DNA of 64,000 nt from an uncultured Clostridia bacterium. GTDB taxonomy: Bacteria; Bacillota; Clostridia; UBA1381. Location of the stretch: contig CANRKO010000001.1 of NCBI GenBank assembly GCA_947631235.1, positions 310,001 through 374,000 on the forward strand, read 5' to 3'. Position numbers and translations under genes: made by a program. The notes below the pieces were generated by a model. The model did no database searches. It was not told the DNA's origin and was given only the letters and a program-made list of their open reading frames with translations. Shown here one piece after another: positions 40,057 to 51,360 of the stretch; position 1 is the stretch's first letter; every line of letters begins with the position of its first letter.

Positions 40057-41082
40057 TTGAAAACAAAGGATTTTTACTACGAACTTCCCAAGGAACTTAT
40101 CGCGCAGGAGCCGATAAGCGACAGGAGCGCGTCGAGACTGATGGTTCTCGATAAGGAAAGCGGGAAAACGGAGCATAGACATTTTTACGATATAACAGAT
40201 TACATCAATGCGGGCGACACGCTTGTATTAAACGATACAAAGGTAATTCCCGCGAGACTGCACGGCGTTAAAGATGGTACGGGCGGAGCGATAGAGTTTC
40301 TGCTCCTTACTAAACGCTCTCTCGACGTGTGGGAGGTAATATTAAAGCCCGGTCGCAAGGCAAAGCCCGGAGCGAGGTTTGTGTTCGGCAACGGTGAGCT
40401 TCGCGCGGAGATAATCGACATTGTAAACGAGGGCAACCGCCTTGTAAAATTTGAGTACGAGGGTGTGTTCGAGGAGGTTCTCGACCGTCTCGGTGAAATG
40501 CCGCTGCCGCCGTACATAACGAAAAAGCTGGAGGACAAGGACAGGTATCAGACGGTATACGCGAAAAACAACGGCAGCGCAGCCGCGCCTACCGCGGGAC
40601 TGCATTTTACGCCGGAGTTGCTCGGCAAAATCAAGGAAAAGGGCGTAAATATTGGCTTTGTGACACTGCACGTCGGACTGGGAACATTTCGTCCCGTAAA
40701 GGCGGAGGATATAAAAGACCACAAAATGCACTCCGAGTTTTACGTTCTGCCCGACGAAACAGCCGAACTTGTGAACAGGACGAAGGAAAAGGGCAGACGC
40801 GTAATTTCGGTCGGCACGACGGCTACGCGCGTTCTTGAAACGGTGGGTATGAACGGCTTGCCGCTTAAAGGCGCGACCGGCTGGACGGATATATTCATAA
40901 GTCCCGGAAGTGAATTTCACGTCATTGACGCGCTTATCACAAATTTCCACCTTCCCGAGTCCACTCTCATTATGCTTGTGAGCGCGCTTGCGGGCAGGGA
41001 AAACGTGCTTAACGCGTACGCCGAGGCGGTTAGGGAAAAGTACCGATTTTTCTCGTTCGGCGATGCTATGTTCATTAAATAG
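40057..41082 (+). CDS. queA: S-adenosylmethionine:tRNA ribosyltransferase-isomerase
   Basis: 341 residues from a TTG start at 40057, matching the family's usual length. It opens [18 protein letters not shown], the standard QueA start, with motifs [13 protein letters not shown] near 70, [12 protein letters not shown] near 180 and [10 protein letters not shown] near 270. It adds the cyclopentene precursor ring from SAM to preQ1 in tRNA during queuosine synthesis. The start is fixed by homology and an AATGAGG ribosome site; the open frame extends 87 bp further up but through the promoter. tgt follows, the enzyme that acts just before it. Confidence 0.
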   Translation: MKTKDFYYELPKELIAQEPISDRSASRLMVLDKESGKTEHRHFYDITDYINAGDTLVLNDTKVIPARLHGVKDGTGGAIEFLLLTKRSLDVWEVILKPGRKAKPGARFVFGNGELRAEIIDIVNEGNRLVKFEYEGVFEEVLDRLGEMPLPPYITKKLEDKDRYQTVYAKNNGSAAAPTAGLHFTPELLGKIKEKGVNIGFVTLHVGLGTFRPVKAEDIKDHKMHSEFYVLPDETAELVNRTKEKGRRVISVGTTATRVLETVGMNGLPLKGATGWTDIFISPGSEFHVIDALITNFHLPESTLIMLVSALAGRENVLNAYAEAVREKYRFFSFGDAMFIK

Positions 41083-42243
<1,161 letters not shown>

Positions 42244-42282
42244 AAAAATATGATTTAATATAAAAAGAAAGGATGATGTATC

Positions 42283-43380
42283 ATGGCTAATCCGACCGCA
42301 TTGGATTACGCGAAAATGTGCGCCGACAGCGTTATGGGGGATTACACGCCCGACACACTGCCGCCCGCAGACCGTTTCCATTATCACCAGGGCGTATTTT
42401 TGACGGGCGTTGAGAAAATCTACCACCTGTCGCACGAGGAAAAGTACAGAACGTACATACGCGAATGGGTCGATAAGCATATCGACGAGGACGGCAACAG
42501 TTCGAGCGCCGACCTTACGGAGTTTGACGACATTCAGCCGGGTGTGCTGCTCTTTAACCTGTTTGAATCGACGGGCTATTTAAAGTACAAGAAAATGCTC
42601 GACAGAATGTTCGACGCGGTTGAAAAGTGGCCCACCAACGCAAAGGGCGGAGTGTGGCACAAGTACCGCAACAAGAACCAGATGTGGCTTGACACGATGT
42701 ACATGATGGGATTTTTCACAGCCATGTACGCGAACAAGTTTAACGTGCCGTATATGTACGACAAGATCTGCACACAGGTAAAGCTGATACGTGAGAACAT
42801 GACGAACCCCGAAACGGGGCTGCTCTACCATATGTGGGACGACACTCATCAGCATATTTTCGCCGACCGCGAGACAGGACTTATAAAGGTACACTGGGGA
42901 CGCGCCATGAGCTGGTACGTTGTGGCTCTGTCCGAATTTACGTCGCTCGCGCCGAAGGACAGCGAATTGTACGCGTTATCCGTAAAAATAGGCAAAGAGC
43001 TTTTGGACGTTTTGAAGACGTATCAGGACAAGGAAACGGGTATGTGGTACCAGGTACTCGACAAGGTAAACGACCCGCGCAACTGGCTCGAAACTTCGGC
43101 TACGTCGCTTATAACATACGCTGCGGCGAAGTTCCGCAACAACGGCGTAATCGGCGAGGAATACGACGATATGATCATCGCGGGCTATAACGGCGCGCTT
43201 TCAAAGACGGAGAGCGACGGCAATAAGCTGAGCGTTACCGGCGTGTGCGTAGGCACGGGCGTCGGACGCGAGGACTACTATTTCTACCGTCCGACCGTCG
43301 CGAACGACCTTCACGGTGCGGGCGCGTTTATTATGATGTGTACCGAGGTATATAAGTTTATGACCGCACGCGGCGAATAA
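42283..43380 (+). CDS. Glycoside hydrolase family 105, unsaturated rhamnogalacturonyl hydrolase-like
   Basis: 365 residues with the (alpha/alpha)6 barrel style of GH88/GH105. Motifs are HYHQGVFLTGVEKIY near 30, MWLDTMYMMGFF near 127 with the family's catalytic Asp, and VHWGRAMSWYVVAL near 203. It would hydrolyse the unsaturated galacturonyl residue that pectate or rhamnogalacturonan lyases leave at oligosaccharide ends. No signal peptide, so it works on imported oligosaccharides. It is flanked by housekeeping genes (tgt and pyrH), not by a pectin cluster. A GAAAGGATG ribosome site precedes it; whether it is read from the queA promoter is unclear. Confidence 0.
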   Translation: MANPTALDYAKMCADSVMGDYTPDTLPPADRFHYHQGVFLTGVEKIYHLSHEEKYRTYIREWVDKHIDEDGNSSSADLTEFDDIQPGVLLFNLFESTGYLKYKKMLDRMFDAVEKWPTNAKGGVWHKYRNKNQMWLDTMYMMGFFTAMYANKFNVPYMYDKICTQVKLIRENMTNPETGLLYHMWDDTHQHIFADRETGLIKVHWGRAMSWYVVALSEFTSLAPKDSELYALSVKIGKELLDVLKTYQDKETGMWYQVLDKVNDPRNWLETSATSLITYAAAKFRNNGVIGEEYDDMIIAGYNGALSKTESDGNKLSVTGVCVGTGVGREDYYFYRPTVANDLHGAGAFIMMCTEVYKFMTARGE

Positions 43381-43404
43381 TTTTCGTTATCGGTAAAATA
43401 TGTA

Positions 43405-43433
43405 TTGAAAAAAGCATTATATTCGTGTATAAT
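43405..43433 (+). promoter_or_regulatory. Sigma-A promoter of the pyrH operon
   Basis: TTGAAA (43405-43410), 17-bp spacer, TATAAT (43428-43433). Confidence 0.
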
Positions 43434-43482
43434 GGATATAACAGGCAATAAACGGTCTCTTTAACGAAGGGAGAATTCGCGC

Positions 43483-44202
43483 ATGAAAGCAAAATACAAA
43501 AGAGTGCTGCTTAAAATAAGCGGCGAGGCGCTTGCAGGTCCGAACGGTTTCGGACTTGACGAGCCTACCATTTCAAGCATAAGCGAGAACATAAAAAAAG
43601 TAACCGATATGGGCGTGCAGGTTTCAATCGTGGTGGGCGGAGGTAACATATGGCGCGGCAGGAGCGGCGAGAATATGGACAGAACGAGAGCCGACCACAT
43701 GGGTATGCTCGCGACCGCGATAAACGCGCTTGCGCTGTGCAGCGCACTTGAAAATCTCGAAGTGCCGACGAGAGTGCAGACCGCTATCGAAATGCGCCAG
43801 GTAGCCGAGCCTTACATAAGAGGCAAGGCGATAAGGCATCTCGACAAAGGCAGGGTCGTCATATTCGGCTGCGGCACGGGTAATCCGTTCATGTCAACCG
43901 ATACCGCCGCGGCTTTAAGAGCCGTTGAAACGGAGGCGGACGTGATACTGCTCGCGAAGAAGGTCGACGCGGTTTACGACAGCGATCCCAACATTAACCC
44001 GAACGCCAAGAAATACGACGCGCTGTCGTTCAGCGATATACTTTCAAAAAATCTCGGCGTTATGGACTCCACGGCGGCGTCGCTGTGCCGCGACAACAAT
44101 CTGCCCATTCTCGTATTCGGTCTTAACGACCCCGTTAATATCGTAAGAGCCGTAAAGGGCGAGAAGATAGGCACGCTTGTAAATAAGGACGGAAAGCTTT
44201 AA
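43483..44202 (+). CDS. pyrH: UMP kinase
   Basis: 239 residues of the amino acid kinase fold. Motifs are [12 protein letters not shown] near 5-16, [13 protein letters not shown] near 50, [15 protein letters not shown] near 70 and [19 protein letters not shown] near 130. It phosphorylates UMP to UDP and is an essential cytoplasmic enzyme. It begins the conserved Firmicutes run pyrH-frr-uppS-cdsA-dxr. The expected upstream rpsB-tsf pair is not here; the gene starts a transcription unit with its own promoter and a GAAGGGAG ribosome site. Confidence 0.
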   Translation: MKAKYKRVLLKISGEALAGPNGFGLDEPTISSISENIKKVTDMGVQVSIVVGGGNIWRGRSGENMDRTRADHMGMLATAINALALCSALENLEVPTRVQTAIEMRQVAEPYIRGKAIRHLDKGRVVIFGCGTGNPFMSTDTAAALRAVETEADVILLAKKVDAVYDSDPNINPNAKKYDALSFSDILSKNLGVMDSTAASLCRDNNLPILVFGLNDPVNIVRAVKGEKIGTLVNKDGKL

Positions 44203-44230
44203 TACATAAATATAAAGGAGGACACGCACA

Positions 44231-44782
44231 ATGGCTAAATATCCCGAAATAGAAAGTAAAATGGAAAAGAGAATCGACGCGTACGCGTCGGAACTTAAAA
44301 CAATTCGCGCAGGACGCGCAAACGCGCAGGTGCTCGACAAGGTGGCAATCGACTACTACGGCACAATGACGCCGATACAGCAGGTAGGCTCGATTTCGTC
44401 GCCCGAGCCGAGACTGCTCGTAATTCAGCCGTGGGACGTGACGGTATTAAAGGAAATCGAGAAGGCTATAAACGCCTCTGACCTCGGCATATCGCCGCAG
44501 AACGACGGCAAGGTTATACGCCTTAATTTCCCGCCGCTTACGGAGGAGAGAAGAAAAGAACTTGTTAAAACGGTAAAAAAATACACCGAGGAGGCAAAAA
44601 TCCAGATAAGGAACATTCGCCGCGACGCTCTCGAAGAGTTCAAAAAGCAGAAGAAGGACGGCGAAATGACCGAGGACGACGTTAAGGGCGCGGAAAAGGA
44701 TGTACAGAATATTACCGATAAGTACGTTAAGGAGATCGACTCGATCTGCGCCGCGAAGGAAAAGGAAATATTGGAAGTATAA
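44231..44782 (+). CDS. frr: Ribosome recycling factor
   Basis: 183 residues, the normal length. It shows the RRF pattern: [35 protein letters not shown] near 22-55, then [22 protein letters not shown] near 97 and the long C-terminal helix. With EF-G it splits the post-termination ribosome. It lies 28 bp after pyrH with an AAAGGAGG ribosome site. A hairpin lies between it and uppS. Confidence 0.
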   Translation: MAKYPEIESKMEKRIDAYASELKTIRAGRANAQVLDKVAIDYYGTMTPIQQVGSISSPEPRLLVIQPWDVTVLKEIEKAINASDLGISPQNDGKVIRLNFPPLTEERRKELVKTVKKYTEEAKIQIRNIRRDALEEFKKQKKDGEMTEDDVKGAEKDVQNITDKYVKEIDSICAAKEKEILEV

Positions 44783-44793
44783 GAACGTTGCGC

Positions 44794-44820
44794 GGGCGGA
44801 TATTATCCGCCCCCGCATTT
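44794..44820 (+). terminator. Hairpin between frr and uppS
   Basis: GGGCGGA (44794-44800) pairs with TCCGCCC (44806-44812), with only a weak T-rich tail. It may be a partial terminator or an RNA-processing site that lowers expression of the downstream genes. Confidence 0.
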
Positions 44821-44854
44821 TAATATCAAAAATAAAGCCCGAAAGGAATACAAA

Positions 44855-45592
44855 ATGCTGTTTGGACGTAAAAGGAAAGTCAAAATCGATGAAAACCGTC
44901 TGCCGCGACATGTGGGAATAATCATGGACGGCAACGGAAGATGGGCGAAGAAAAGAGGACTGCCGCGCAGCGCGGGTCACAGCGCGGGCGCGGAGGCACT
45001 GAAAAAAATAGTCACCGAGGCGAATAATCTCGGTATAGAGTACGTAACGGTATACGCGTTCTCAACCGAGAACTGGAAAAGACCGGCGGACGAGGTAAAA
45101 TATCTAATGTCGCTTTTGCTCGACTACCTCAAAAACGCCGAGAAAAATCTCGCAGGCGACAACACGGTCATACGCGTTATCGGTTCGAGGGCTGAACTCG
45201 GCGACGAGATACGCGAGCAGATTTTAAAAACGGAAAAACTGACGGAGCACAACACAGGCACGGTTTTAAACATAGCCTTAAACTACGGAGGACGCGAGGA
45301 GATAACCCGCGCCGCAAGAGAGTTGTGCGCCGATGTGAAAGACGGGCTGCTCGATACAGAAAGTATTGATGAAAAGGCTGTTGAGGACAGACTCTATACA
45401 CACGGTCAGCCCGATGTGGACTTACTTATACGCACAAGCGGCGAGATGCGGCTTTCCAACTTCATGCTGTGGCAGGTGAGTTACGCGGAAATGTGGTTTA
45501 CAGACAAGCTGTGGCCCGACTTTAAACCGGCGGACTTCAGACACGCCGTAAACGAGTTCGGGCATCGGGGAAGAAGATTTGGGGGGATATGA
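44855..45592 (+). CDS. uppS: Undecaprenyl diphosphate synthase (isoprenyl transferase)
   Basis: 245 residues. The catalytic block HVGIIMDGNGRWAKKRGLPRSAGHSAG lies near 20-45, with YAFSTENWKRP near 70 and the C-terminal RTSGEMRLSNFMLWQVSYAEMWF near 195. It condenses farnesyl diphosphate with isopentenyl diphosphates to C55 undecaprenyl diphosphate, the carrier for cell wall and surface polymers. The isoprenoid genes dxr and ispG, which supply its substrate, are in the same cluster. The ribosome site is GAAAGGAAT. Confidence 0.
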   Translation: MLFGRKRKVKIDENRLPRHVGIIMDGNGRWAKKRGLPRSAGHSAGAEALKKIVTEANNLGIEYVTVYAFSTENWKRPADEVKYLMSLLLDYLKNAEKNLAGDNTVIRVIGSRAELGDEIREQILKTEKLTEHNTGTVLNIALNYGGREEITRAARELCADVKDGLLDTESIDEKAVEDRLYTHGQPDVDLLIRTSGEMRLSNFMLWQVSYAEMWFTDKLWPDFKPADFRHAVNEFGHRGRRFGGI

Positions 45593-45595
45593 CCA

Positions 45596-46447
45596 ATGAA
45601 AACGAGAGTTATAACTTCTGTTGCGGCACTGTTGCTGTTTTTCGCGCTGCTGTTTTTGCCGGAGATATTCTTCGGGCAGCTTGTCGGAGATATCGTGTTT
45701 GCCGCCGCGGTTGCCGCAGTAATACTGTTCATGCTGTATGAATGTTACGCCGCATCAAAGGCGTCAAAGGCGATGCGCGTGACGGGTTTTATATGCTCGG
45801 CTATACTCATGGCTGCGGGCGTTCCGTTCGTTATCGGCTATAACTTCCACACAACCGCCGAACTTTGCGCAATGGCGGCGATACTCATTATATTTATAAA
45901 CATGGTTCTCGTTGTTGCGCTGCACGGTAAATGGAGTTACAGGGATGTTCTTTCAAATGCGTTCCTTACCATGTACATTACGGTTTCGATGTCTTGTATA
46001 ATGCTGTCAAAAAAATATTTCGGAAACGGTTACATGATGCTCGTATTTCTGTGCGCGTGGTCGTCCGACTCTTTCGCATACCTCACCGGACGGTTTATCG
46101 GCAAACATAAGCTTATACCGCACATCAGTCCGAATAAAACCGTCGAGGGCGCAATAGGCGGTATTGTAGGCGCGGCTGTTGTCTGCACGGTATACCTTCT
46201 TGTTTTAAACAACGCTTTGGGGCTTGACGTGCCGTGGCTTATCGTGGGCTCGCTTACCGGCGTTGCCGGCTCGCTGTTCGGTCAGATAGGCGACCTTGTC
46301 GCGTCGGCAATAAAGAGGGATACGGGCGTTAAGGATTTCGGAACGTTCTTCCCGGGTCACGGCGGATTTATGGACAGGTTTGACAGCGTTATGTTTATCG
46401 CGCCGTTTGTGTTCGGAATACTTGCCGCGATACTTTCGGTAGCATGA
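45596..46447 (+). CDS. cdsA: Phosphatidate cytidylyltransferase
   Basis: 283 residues with about eight membrane spans. The CDP-alcohol signature region is DSFAYLTGRFIGKHKLIPHISPNKTVEG near 160-187 and SAIKRDTGVKDFGTFFPGHGGFMDRFDS near 235-262, the canonical CdsA motif. It makes CDP-diacylglycerol for phospholipid synthesis. It starts 3 bp after uppS, with a GGGGGGAT ribosome site in the uppS end, and overlaps or abuts dxr, so translation is coupled. Confidence 0.
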   Translation: MKTRVITSVAALLLFFALLFLPEIFFGQLVGDIVFAAAVAAVILFMLYECYAASKASKAMRVTGFICSAILMAAGVPFVIGYNFHTTAELCAMAAILIIFINMVLVVALHGKWSYRDVLSNAFLTMYITVSMSCIMLSKKYFGNGYMMLVFLCAWSSDSFAYLTGRFIGKHKLIPHISPNKTVEGAIGGIVGAAVVCTVYLLVLNNALGLDVPWLIVGSLTGVAGSLFGQIGDLVASAIKRDTGVKDFGTFFPGHGGFMDRFDSVMFIAPFVFGILAAILSVA

Positions 46448-46470
46448 GATTTGATACGGAGTTATATAAT

Positions 46471-47616
46471 ATGGAATTTGAGCATAAAATATCAGTGCTC
46501 GGCTCAACCGGCTCGATAGGTACTCAGACGCTCGAAATTGCGCGGGAGTACAAGGGTATACGCGTCGAGGCAATGACGGCAAGGAAAAATATCGCACTGC
46601 TCGAAAAGCAGGTACGCGAGTTTAAGCCGCGCCTTGTATGCGTTACCGACGAGGATAAGGCAAAGGAACTTAAAATAAAGCTTGCGGACACCGATACAAA
46701 GGTAGTGTCGGGTGAGGAAGGGCTTGCGGAAACGGCTGCGTCAGGGAACGCTCAAACGGTCGTCACGGCAGTTGTGGGCATATCGGGTCTTTTGCCGACG
46801 ATCGAGGCGATAAAGGCGGGGAAGAACATAGCACTCGCAAATAAGGAAACGCTCGTCACGGGCGGACATATAGTAACGCGTCTCGCGCGTGAACATGGCA
46901 TAAAGCTGCTGCCGGTCGACAGCGAACACAGTGCGATTTTCCAGTCGCTCGAATGTTGCCGCGACAGGCGAGAAATAAAGCGTATACTGCTCACCGCGTC
47001 GGGCGGCCCGTTCTTCGGCAAAAAAAGAGAGGAACTTACAAACGTAAAGCCCGCCGACGCGTTAAAGCACCCCAACTGGAATATGGGCGCGAAGGTCACT
47101 ATAGACTCCTCCACGCTTGTGAATAAGGGGCTGGAGGTCATGGAGGCGCGGTGGCTGTTCGGTACGGAGAACATAAAGGTACTCGTACACAGGCAGAGCG
47201 TCGTACATTCGGCTGTGGAATTCTGCGACAACGCCGTAATAGCGCAGCTTGGCGTGCCGGATATGAAACTGCCTATACAGTACGCGCTCACGTACCCGCA
47301 CCGTCTGCCGATGAGCGGCAACGAACTTGACCTTTTCGCGTACCGCGATTTGATGTTTGAAGAACCCGATACGGAGACGTTTTTCGCGCTTAAACTCGCG
47401 TATGACGCGATGAAAGCGGGCGGCGTAATGCCGACGGTCTTTAACAGCGCGGACGAGGCGGCGGTCGATATGTTTATGAAGGGCAAGCTTTCTTACCTCG
47501 GCATATCGGACGCTATAGCAAACGCGATGAATAAAATTCAAAACAAAGAAAATCCCTCGCTTGACGACATCCTCGAAACGGACAAAGCGGCGAAGGAAAT
47601 TGTATACAGTATGTAA
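46471..47616 (+). CDS. dxr: 1-deoxy-D-xylulose 5-phosphate reductoisomerase
   Basis: About 381 residues. The NADPH-binding start is ISVLGSTGSIGTQTLEIA. Catalytic residues lie in PVDSEHSAIFQ near 150 and NPNWNMG-like HPNWNMGAKVTIDSSTLVNKGLE near 205. It turns DXP into MEP in the non-mevalonate isoprenoid pathway; ispG, a later step, lies two genes on. The ATG at 46471 is preceded by GGAG; an upstream in-frame ATG at 46444 overlaps the cdsA stop (ATGA) and is possible as a coupled start. Stays in the housekeeping operon. Confidence 0.
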   Translation: MEFEHKISVLGSTGSIGTQTLEIAREYKGIRVEAMTARKNIALLEKQVREFKPRLVCVTDEDKAKELKIKLADTDTKVVSGEEGLAETAASGNAQTVVTAVVGISGLLPTIEAIKAGKNIALANKETLVTGGHIVTRLAREHGIKLLPVDSEHSAIFQSLECCRDRREIKRILLTASGGPFFGKKREELTNVKPADALKHPNWNMGAKVTIDSSTLVNKGLEVMEARWLFGTENIKVLVHRQSVVHSAVEFCDNAVIAQLGVPDMKLPIQYALTYPHRLPMSGNELDLFAYRDLMFEEPDTETFFALKLAYDAMKAGGVMPTVFNSADEAAVDMFMKGKLSYLGISDAIANAMNKIQNKENPSLDDILETDKAAKEIVYSM

Positions 47617-47634
47617 ATACGGGAGGCTTTTTTT

Positions 47635-48789
47635 GTGGTAACGGCGATTGTATCCGTCATAATGTTTCTTGTGCTGATTTCGTTTCACGAATTCGGTCAT
47701 TTTATAGTTGCTAAAGCTTTTAAATTTAAGGTAGACGAATTTTCCGTAGGCGCGGGCCCGCTGATATTTAAAAAGCAAAAGGGCGAAACGCAGTATTCGC
47801 TGCGCCTTCTTCCACTCGGCGGCTACTGTCGGTTTGACGACGATGACGAGAATACGCAGGACGAGAGATCCTTTGTGAACCAAAAGCCGTGGAAAAGACT
47901 CATCGTGCTTTTGGCGGGCGGCATATTCAACATAATACTCGGATTTATGCTGTTTATGCTTATAGTACCCGCAATATCGCCCGTGGCAACAAATGTGGCG
48001 CAGTCGGTCGTGCACGGCAGCTATGTCGAGCAAAGCGGCATGATGGCGGGCGATAAGATCGTTGCGATAAACGGCAAGGGCGTAAGCTGTTACAACGACA
48101 TCACGCTCTACACTCAAAATTTCCGCAAGGACGAGTACGCCACGATTAAGGTAAAGCGCGGAAACGAAACGCATGAGTTTGAATTTAAGCCGACGGAGCA
48201 GATTATAGACCAAACCTACACCGACGACGGTGTAAACGTGAGCGTCAAAGTAAACGGAACGGAAGACGAAAGCTACTTTGTGCTGTATTCCGAGGATAAC
48301 CCCAAGGACGAGTCGCTTTTGGGTACGACAAAAACGATAACGCGCTATATAATCGGCTTTACGCCGCAGCCGAAGGAAATAAACGCCTTTAACGTCTGGG
48401 GCGAGGCATGGAACGAGACGAAATTCGTCGTAAAGCTTGTATACCAGTCGTTCTGGCAGATAATAACGGGTAAAATCGGCATACACGAGGTATCGGGACC
48501 GGTCGGCATAGTCCGCGAGGTAAACACAGCCGTGCACTCGGGCAGCAGCAGTTGGCTCGACGTTTTAAATCTCGTCGCGCTGCTCACGATAAACCTCGGC
48601 ATATTCAACCTGCTGCCGATACCCGCGCTCGACGGCGGCAGAATACTGTTCGTGCTGTGGGAGATGATTACACGCAGACGCGTGCCGCCCGACAAAGAGG
48701 GCATAATACACGCTGTGGGAATGGCGCTTTTGCTGCTGCTTGTGATTTTCATATCGTTTAAGGACGTTATGAGTTTATTCGGAGGTTAA
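47635..48789 (+). CDS. rseP: RIP zinc metalloprotease RseP
   Basis: 384 residues from a GTG start (GGGAGGC 8 bp upstream). The zinc motif HEFGH is at about residues 18-22 in the first span. A PDZ domain follows (about 115-180, with GMMAGDKIVAINGKGVSCYND). The second catalytic motif, NLLPIPALDGGRILF, is near 322. It is a site-2 intramembrane protease that cuts anti-sigma factors and leftover signal peptides. An ECF sigma/anti-sigma pair lies at 7.8-9.8 kb in this window and could be one of its clients, though that is speculation. Confidence 0.
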   Translation: MVTAIVSVIMFLVLISFHEFGHFIVAKAFKFKVDEFSVGAGPLIFKKQKGETQYSLRLLPLGGYCRFDDDDENTQDERSFVNQKPWKRLIVLLAGGIFNIILGFMLFMLIVPAISPVATNVAQSVVHGSYVEQSGMMAGDKIVAINGKGVSCYNDITLYTQNFRKDEYATIKVKRGNETHEFEFKPTEQIIDQTYTDDGVNVSVKVNGTEDESYFVLYSEDNPKDESLLGTTKTITRYIIGFTPQPKEINAFNVWGEAWNETKFVVKLVYQSFWQIITGKIGIHEVSGPVGIVREVNTAVHSGSSSWLDVLNLVALLTINLGIFNLLPIPALDGGRILFVLWEMITRRRVPPDKEGIIHAVGMALLLLLVIFISFKDVMSLFGG

Positions 48790-48792
48790 TCA

Positions 48793-49851
48793 ATGAAGAA
48801 ACAAAAGAGAGTCGTCAATATCGGCGGCGTTAAAATAGGCGGCGATAATCCCGTCGCGATACAGTCCATGTGCAACACCGACACACGCGACGTGAGAGCG
48901 ACCGTAAATCAAATAGCGGAACTTGAAAGTGCGGGCTGTGAGATTATACGCGTCGCCGTACCCGACATGGAGGCGGCGCGGGCGGTCAAGGAAATAAAAA
49001 GTCAAATTCACATACCGCTCGTGGTCGATATACACTTTGACTACCGTCTCGCGCTCGAATGTATGAAAAACGGCGCGGATAAGGTCAGAATAAATCCCGG
49101 CAATATCGGCGACCGCGACAGAGTGCGGCAGGTTGTGGAGATGGCAAAGGAACGCGCCGTGCCAATACGCATAGGCGTAAACGGCGGGTCACTCGAAAAA
49201 AATCTGCTCAAAAAGCATGGCGGCGTTACCGCCCGCGCACTTGTCGAGAGCGCAATGGGTCACGTCCGTATTTTTGACGAGCTTGATTTTCACGACATCG
49301 TAGTGTCAATAAAGGTATCCGATGTGCCGAAAATGCTTGAGGCGTACAGACTGTTTGACGATATGACGGACATACCGTTACATATAGGCGTTACCGAGGC
49401 GGGAACGCTCCGTTCCGGCACGATTAAGTCAGCTGTCGGTATAGGTGCGTTACTGGCTGAAGGCATAGGCGATACAATGCGCGTATCGCTCACCGCAGAC
49501 CCCGTGGAAGAGGTGTACGCCGCCTACGATATACAGAAGGTACTCGGCTTGCGCAGAACAAACGCGGAGATTATTTCCTGCCCGACGTGCGGAAGAACGC
49601 AGATCGACCTCATACCGATAGCGAACGAGGTTGAAAAGCGCACGAGAAATCTTAAAAAACCGCTTAAAATAGCCGTTATGGGCTGCGCGGTAAACGGCCC
49701 CGGCGAGGCTCGCGAGGCTGATATAGGGATTGCCGGAGGCAGGGGAGAAGGGCTTATATTCCGTAAGGGCGAGATTATAAGAAAAGTACCCGAGGATAAA
49801 ATAGTGGACGAGCTTATGTCCGAAATTAAAAAGTTGGAGGAAACATTATGA
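48793..49851 (+). CDS. ispG: 4-hydroxy-3-methylbut-2-en-1-yl diphosphate synthase
   Basis: 352 residues. The TIM barrel carries [19 protein letters not shown] near 20 and [13 protein letters not shown] near 80. The 4Fe-4S ligands are in [11 protein letters not shown] near 265 and [10 protein letters not shown] near 298. It reduces MEcPP to HMBPP in the non-mevalonate pathway. It starts 3 bp after rseP and overlaps aroQ by ATGA. Together with dxr it supplies isoprenoids to uppS. Confidence 0.
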   Translation: MKKQKRVVNIGGVKIGGDNPVAIQSMCNTDTRDVRATVNQIAELESAGCEIIRVAVPDMEAARAVKEIKSQIHIPLVVDIHFDYRLALECMKNGADKVRINPGNIGDRDRVRQVVEMAKERAVPIRIGVNGGSLEKNLLKKHGGVTARALVESAMGHVRIFDELDFHDIVVSIKVSDVPKMLEAYRLFDDMTDIPLHIGVTEAGTLRSGTIKSAVGIGALLAEGIGDTMRVSLTADPVEEVYAAYDIQKVLGLRRTNAEIISCPTCGRTQIDLIPIANEVEKRTRNLKKPLKIAVMGCAVNGPGEAREADIGIAGGRGEGLIFRKGEIIRKVPEDKIVDELMSEIKKLEETL

Positions 49852-50279
49852 AAAAGTATCTTGTAATAAACGGAGTAAATTTAAATATGCTCGGCGTGCG
49901 TGAACCCGACGTTTACGGAAAAAACTCGCTAAGCGACCTTGAAACGCTCGTATCGGAGAAGGCAAAAAAAATCGGCGTTGAGGTCGACTTTTATCAAAGC
50001 AATTTCGAGGGTGAAATCGTCGAGAAAATACACTCGGCTCTCGGCGTGTACGACGGCATCATTATGAACCCGGGCGCGCACACTCACTATTCCTACGCGA
50101 TACGCGACGCGCTCGGCTCGGTTAAGATCCCTACGGTCGAGGTGCATATCTCAAACATACACAAGCGCGAGGAATTTCGCCACACGAGCGTGACCGTTCC
50201 CGAATGTGACGGGCAGATTTGCGGTCTCGGTTTCAAGGGATATGTGCTTGCGCTCGAATATCTTGCGGATAAGGAATGA
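49848..50279 (+). CDS. aroQ: 3-dehydroquinate dehydratase, type II
   Basis: 143 residues of the small flavodoxin-like type II enzyme. Motifs are [18 protein letters not shown] near 6-23, with the catalytic Tyr, [17 protein letters not shown] near 75 and [18 protein letters not shown] near 97. It makes 3-dehydroshikimate in aromatic amino acid synthesis. It overlaps ispG by ATGA and the next peptidase gene starts inside its stop. Confidence 0.
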   Translation: MKKYLVINGVNLNMLGVREPDVYGKNSLSDLETLVSEKAKKIGVEVDFYQSNFEGEIVEKIHSALGVYDGIIMNPGAHTHYSYAIRDALGSVKIPTVEVHISNIHKREEFRHTSVTVPECDGQICGLGFKGYVLALEYLADKE

Positions 50280-51337
50280 TGAAGGTGAACAAGAGAGTTG
50301 ACAGACTGTGCGAAAAGCTGTACGATAACGAGGCCGCGCTCATATCGAGTTACCCGAATATATTTTACTACAGCGGCTTTACATCGGGAGACGCGTACCT
50401 TTTAATATCGCACGACTCGCGCTTTATAATAACCGACTCGCGTTATACAATACAGGCGCGTGAACAGACCGAAGGTTTCGAGATAACAGATATAAAGGAC
50501 GGGTTTGAAAAGATTTTTTCAAAAATTTCGGCAAACTATATAGGTTACGAGTCCGAGCATATGTGCGTGAGCGAGCATAAGCGTCTGAAGACCAAGCTTG
50601 CAAATCATCAGGCGCTTGTGGAAAAACAGAAGGTTATAGACGAGGCGCGCAGAGTGAAGGACAGTGAGGAAATACGGCGTATCGCCGAGGCTGAACGTAT
50701 AGGAGACGAGGCGTTTGCGCACGTTCTCGGCATGATACGCGCGGGCGCGGTTGAGCGCGATATTGCGCGCGAACTCGAATTTTTTATGAAAACGAACGGC
50801 GCGTCGGCGCTGTCGTTTGATACGATTGTCGCGTCGGGCGTGAGGAGCGCGATGCCGCACGGCGTTGCGAGCGGCAAGACGATTGAAAAAGGCGACCTCG
50901 TGACGCTCGATTTCGGCTGCGTTTTTGAGGGCTACTGTTCCGATATGACGCGGACGGTCGTTGTCGGAAAGGCTGACGACCGCCAAAGAGAGATATACGA
51001 TGTTGTACTTAAAGCGCAGACCGCCGCGATCGACTCGGCACGCGCGGGCGCGATCTGCAGCAACGTGGACAAGACTGCGCGCGACATTATAGCGGACGCG
51101 GGTTACGGCAATAATTTTGGTCACGGTCTCGGTCACAGCGTAGGCATAGAAATACACGAAAGCCCTTCGTTTGCGCCACGGTGCAATGCAAAGCTGGAAA
51201 ACGGAAATGTAATAACCGTCGAGCCGGGCATATATGTAGACGGTTTCGGGGGAGTAAGAATAGAGGATCTTATCGTCGTTGAGGACGGTAAGGCTCGTAA
51301 TCTTACCCACTCTCCGAAGGAACTGATAGAACTTTAG
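50276..51337 (+). CDS. M24 family aminopeptidase (Xaa-Pro peptidase)
   Basis: 353 residues. An N-terminal creatinase-like domain (about 1-125) precedes the pita-bread catalytic domain. Metal ligands are in LDFGCVFEGYCSDMTRT (two Asp), GHGLGHSVGIEIHESP (His), TVEPGIYV (Glu) and VRIEDLIVV (Glu), so all five are present. It removes N-terminal residues before proline. In Firmicutes this gene commonly lies next to aroQ and before efp; efp is absent here and the operon ends at a terminator. The start at 50276 overlaps aroQ by 4 bp; a GTG 9 bp on is an alternative. Confidence 0.
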   Translation: MMKVNKRVDRLCEKLYDNEAALISSYPNIFYYSGFTSGDAYLLISHDSRFIITDSRYTIQAREQTEGFEITDIKDGFEKIFSKISANYIGYESEHMCVSEHKRLKTKLANHQALVEKQKVIDEARRVKDSEEIRRIAEAERIGDEAFAHVLGMIRAGAVERDIARELEFFMKTNGASALSFDTIVASGVRSAMPHGVASGKTIEKGDLVTLDFGCVFEGYCSDMTRTVVVGKADDRQREIYDVVLKAQTAAIDSARAGAICSNVDKTARDIIADAGYGNNFGHGLGHSVGIEIHESPSFAPRCNAKLENGNVITVEPGIYVDGFGGVRIEDLIVVEDGKARNLTHSPKELIEL

Positions 51338-51360
51338 ACCGCGGACGCGGTCTTTTTTTT
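51336..51360 (+). terminator. Terminator of the pyrH-to-peptidase operon
   Basis: AGACCG, CGGACG-type loop, CGGTCT, followed by eight T. The stem begins inside the last codons of the peptidase gene, and the convergent spoIVB gene ends in the T run. Confidence 0.
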
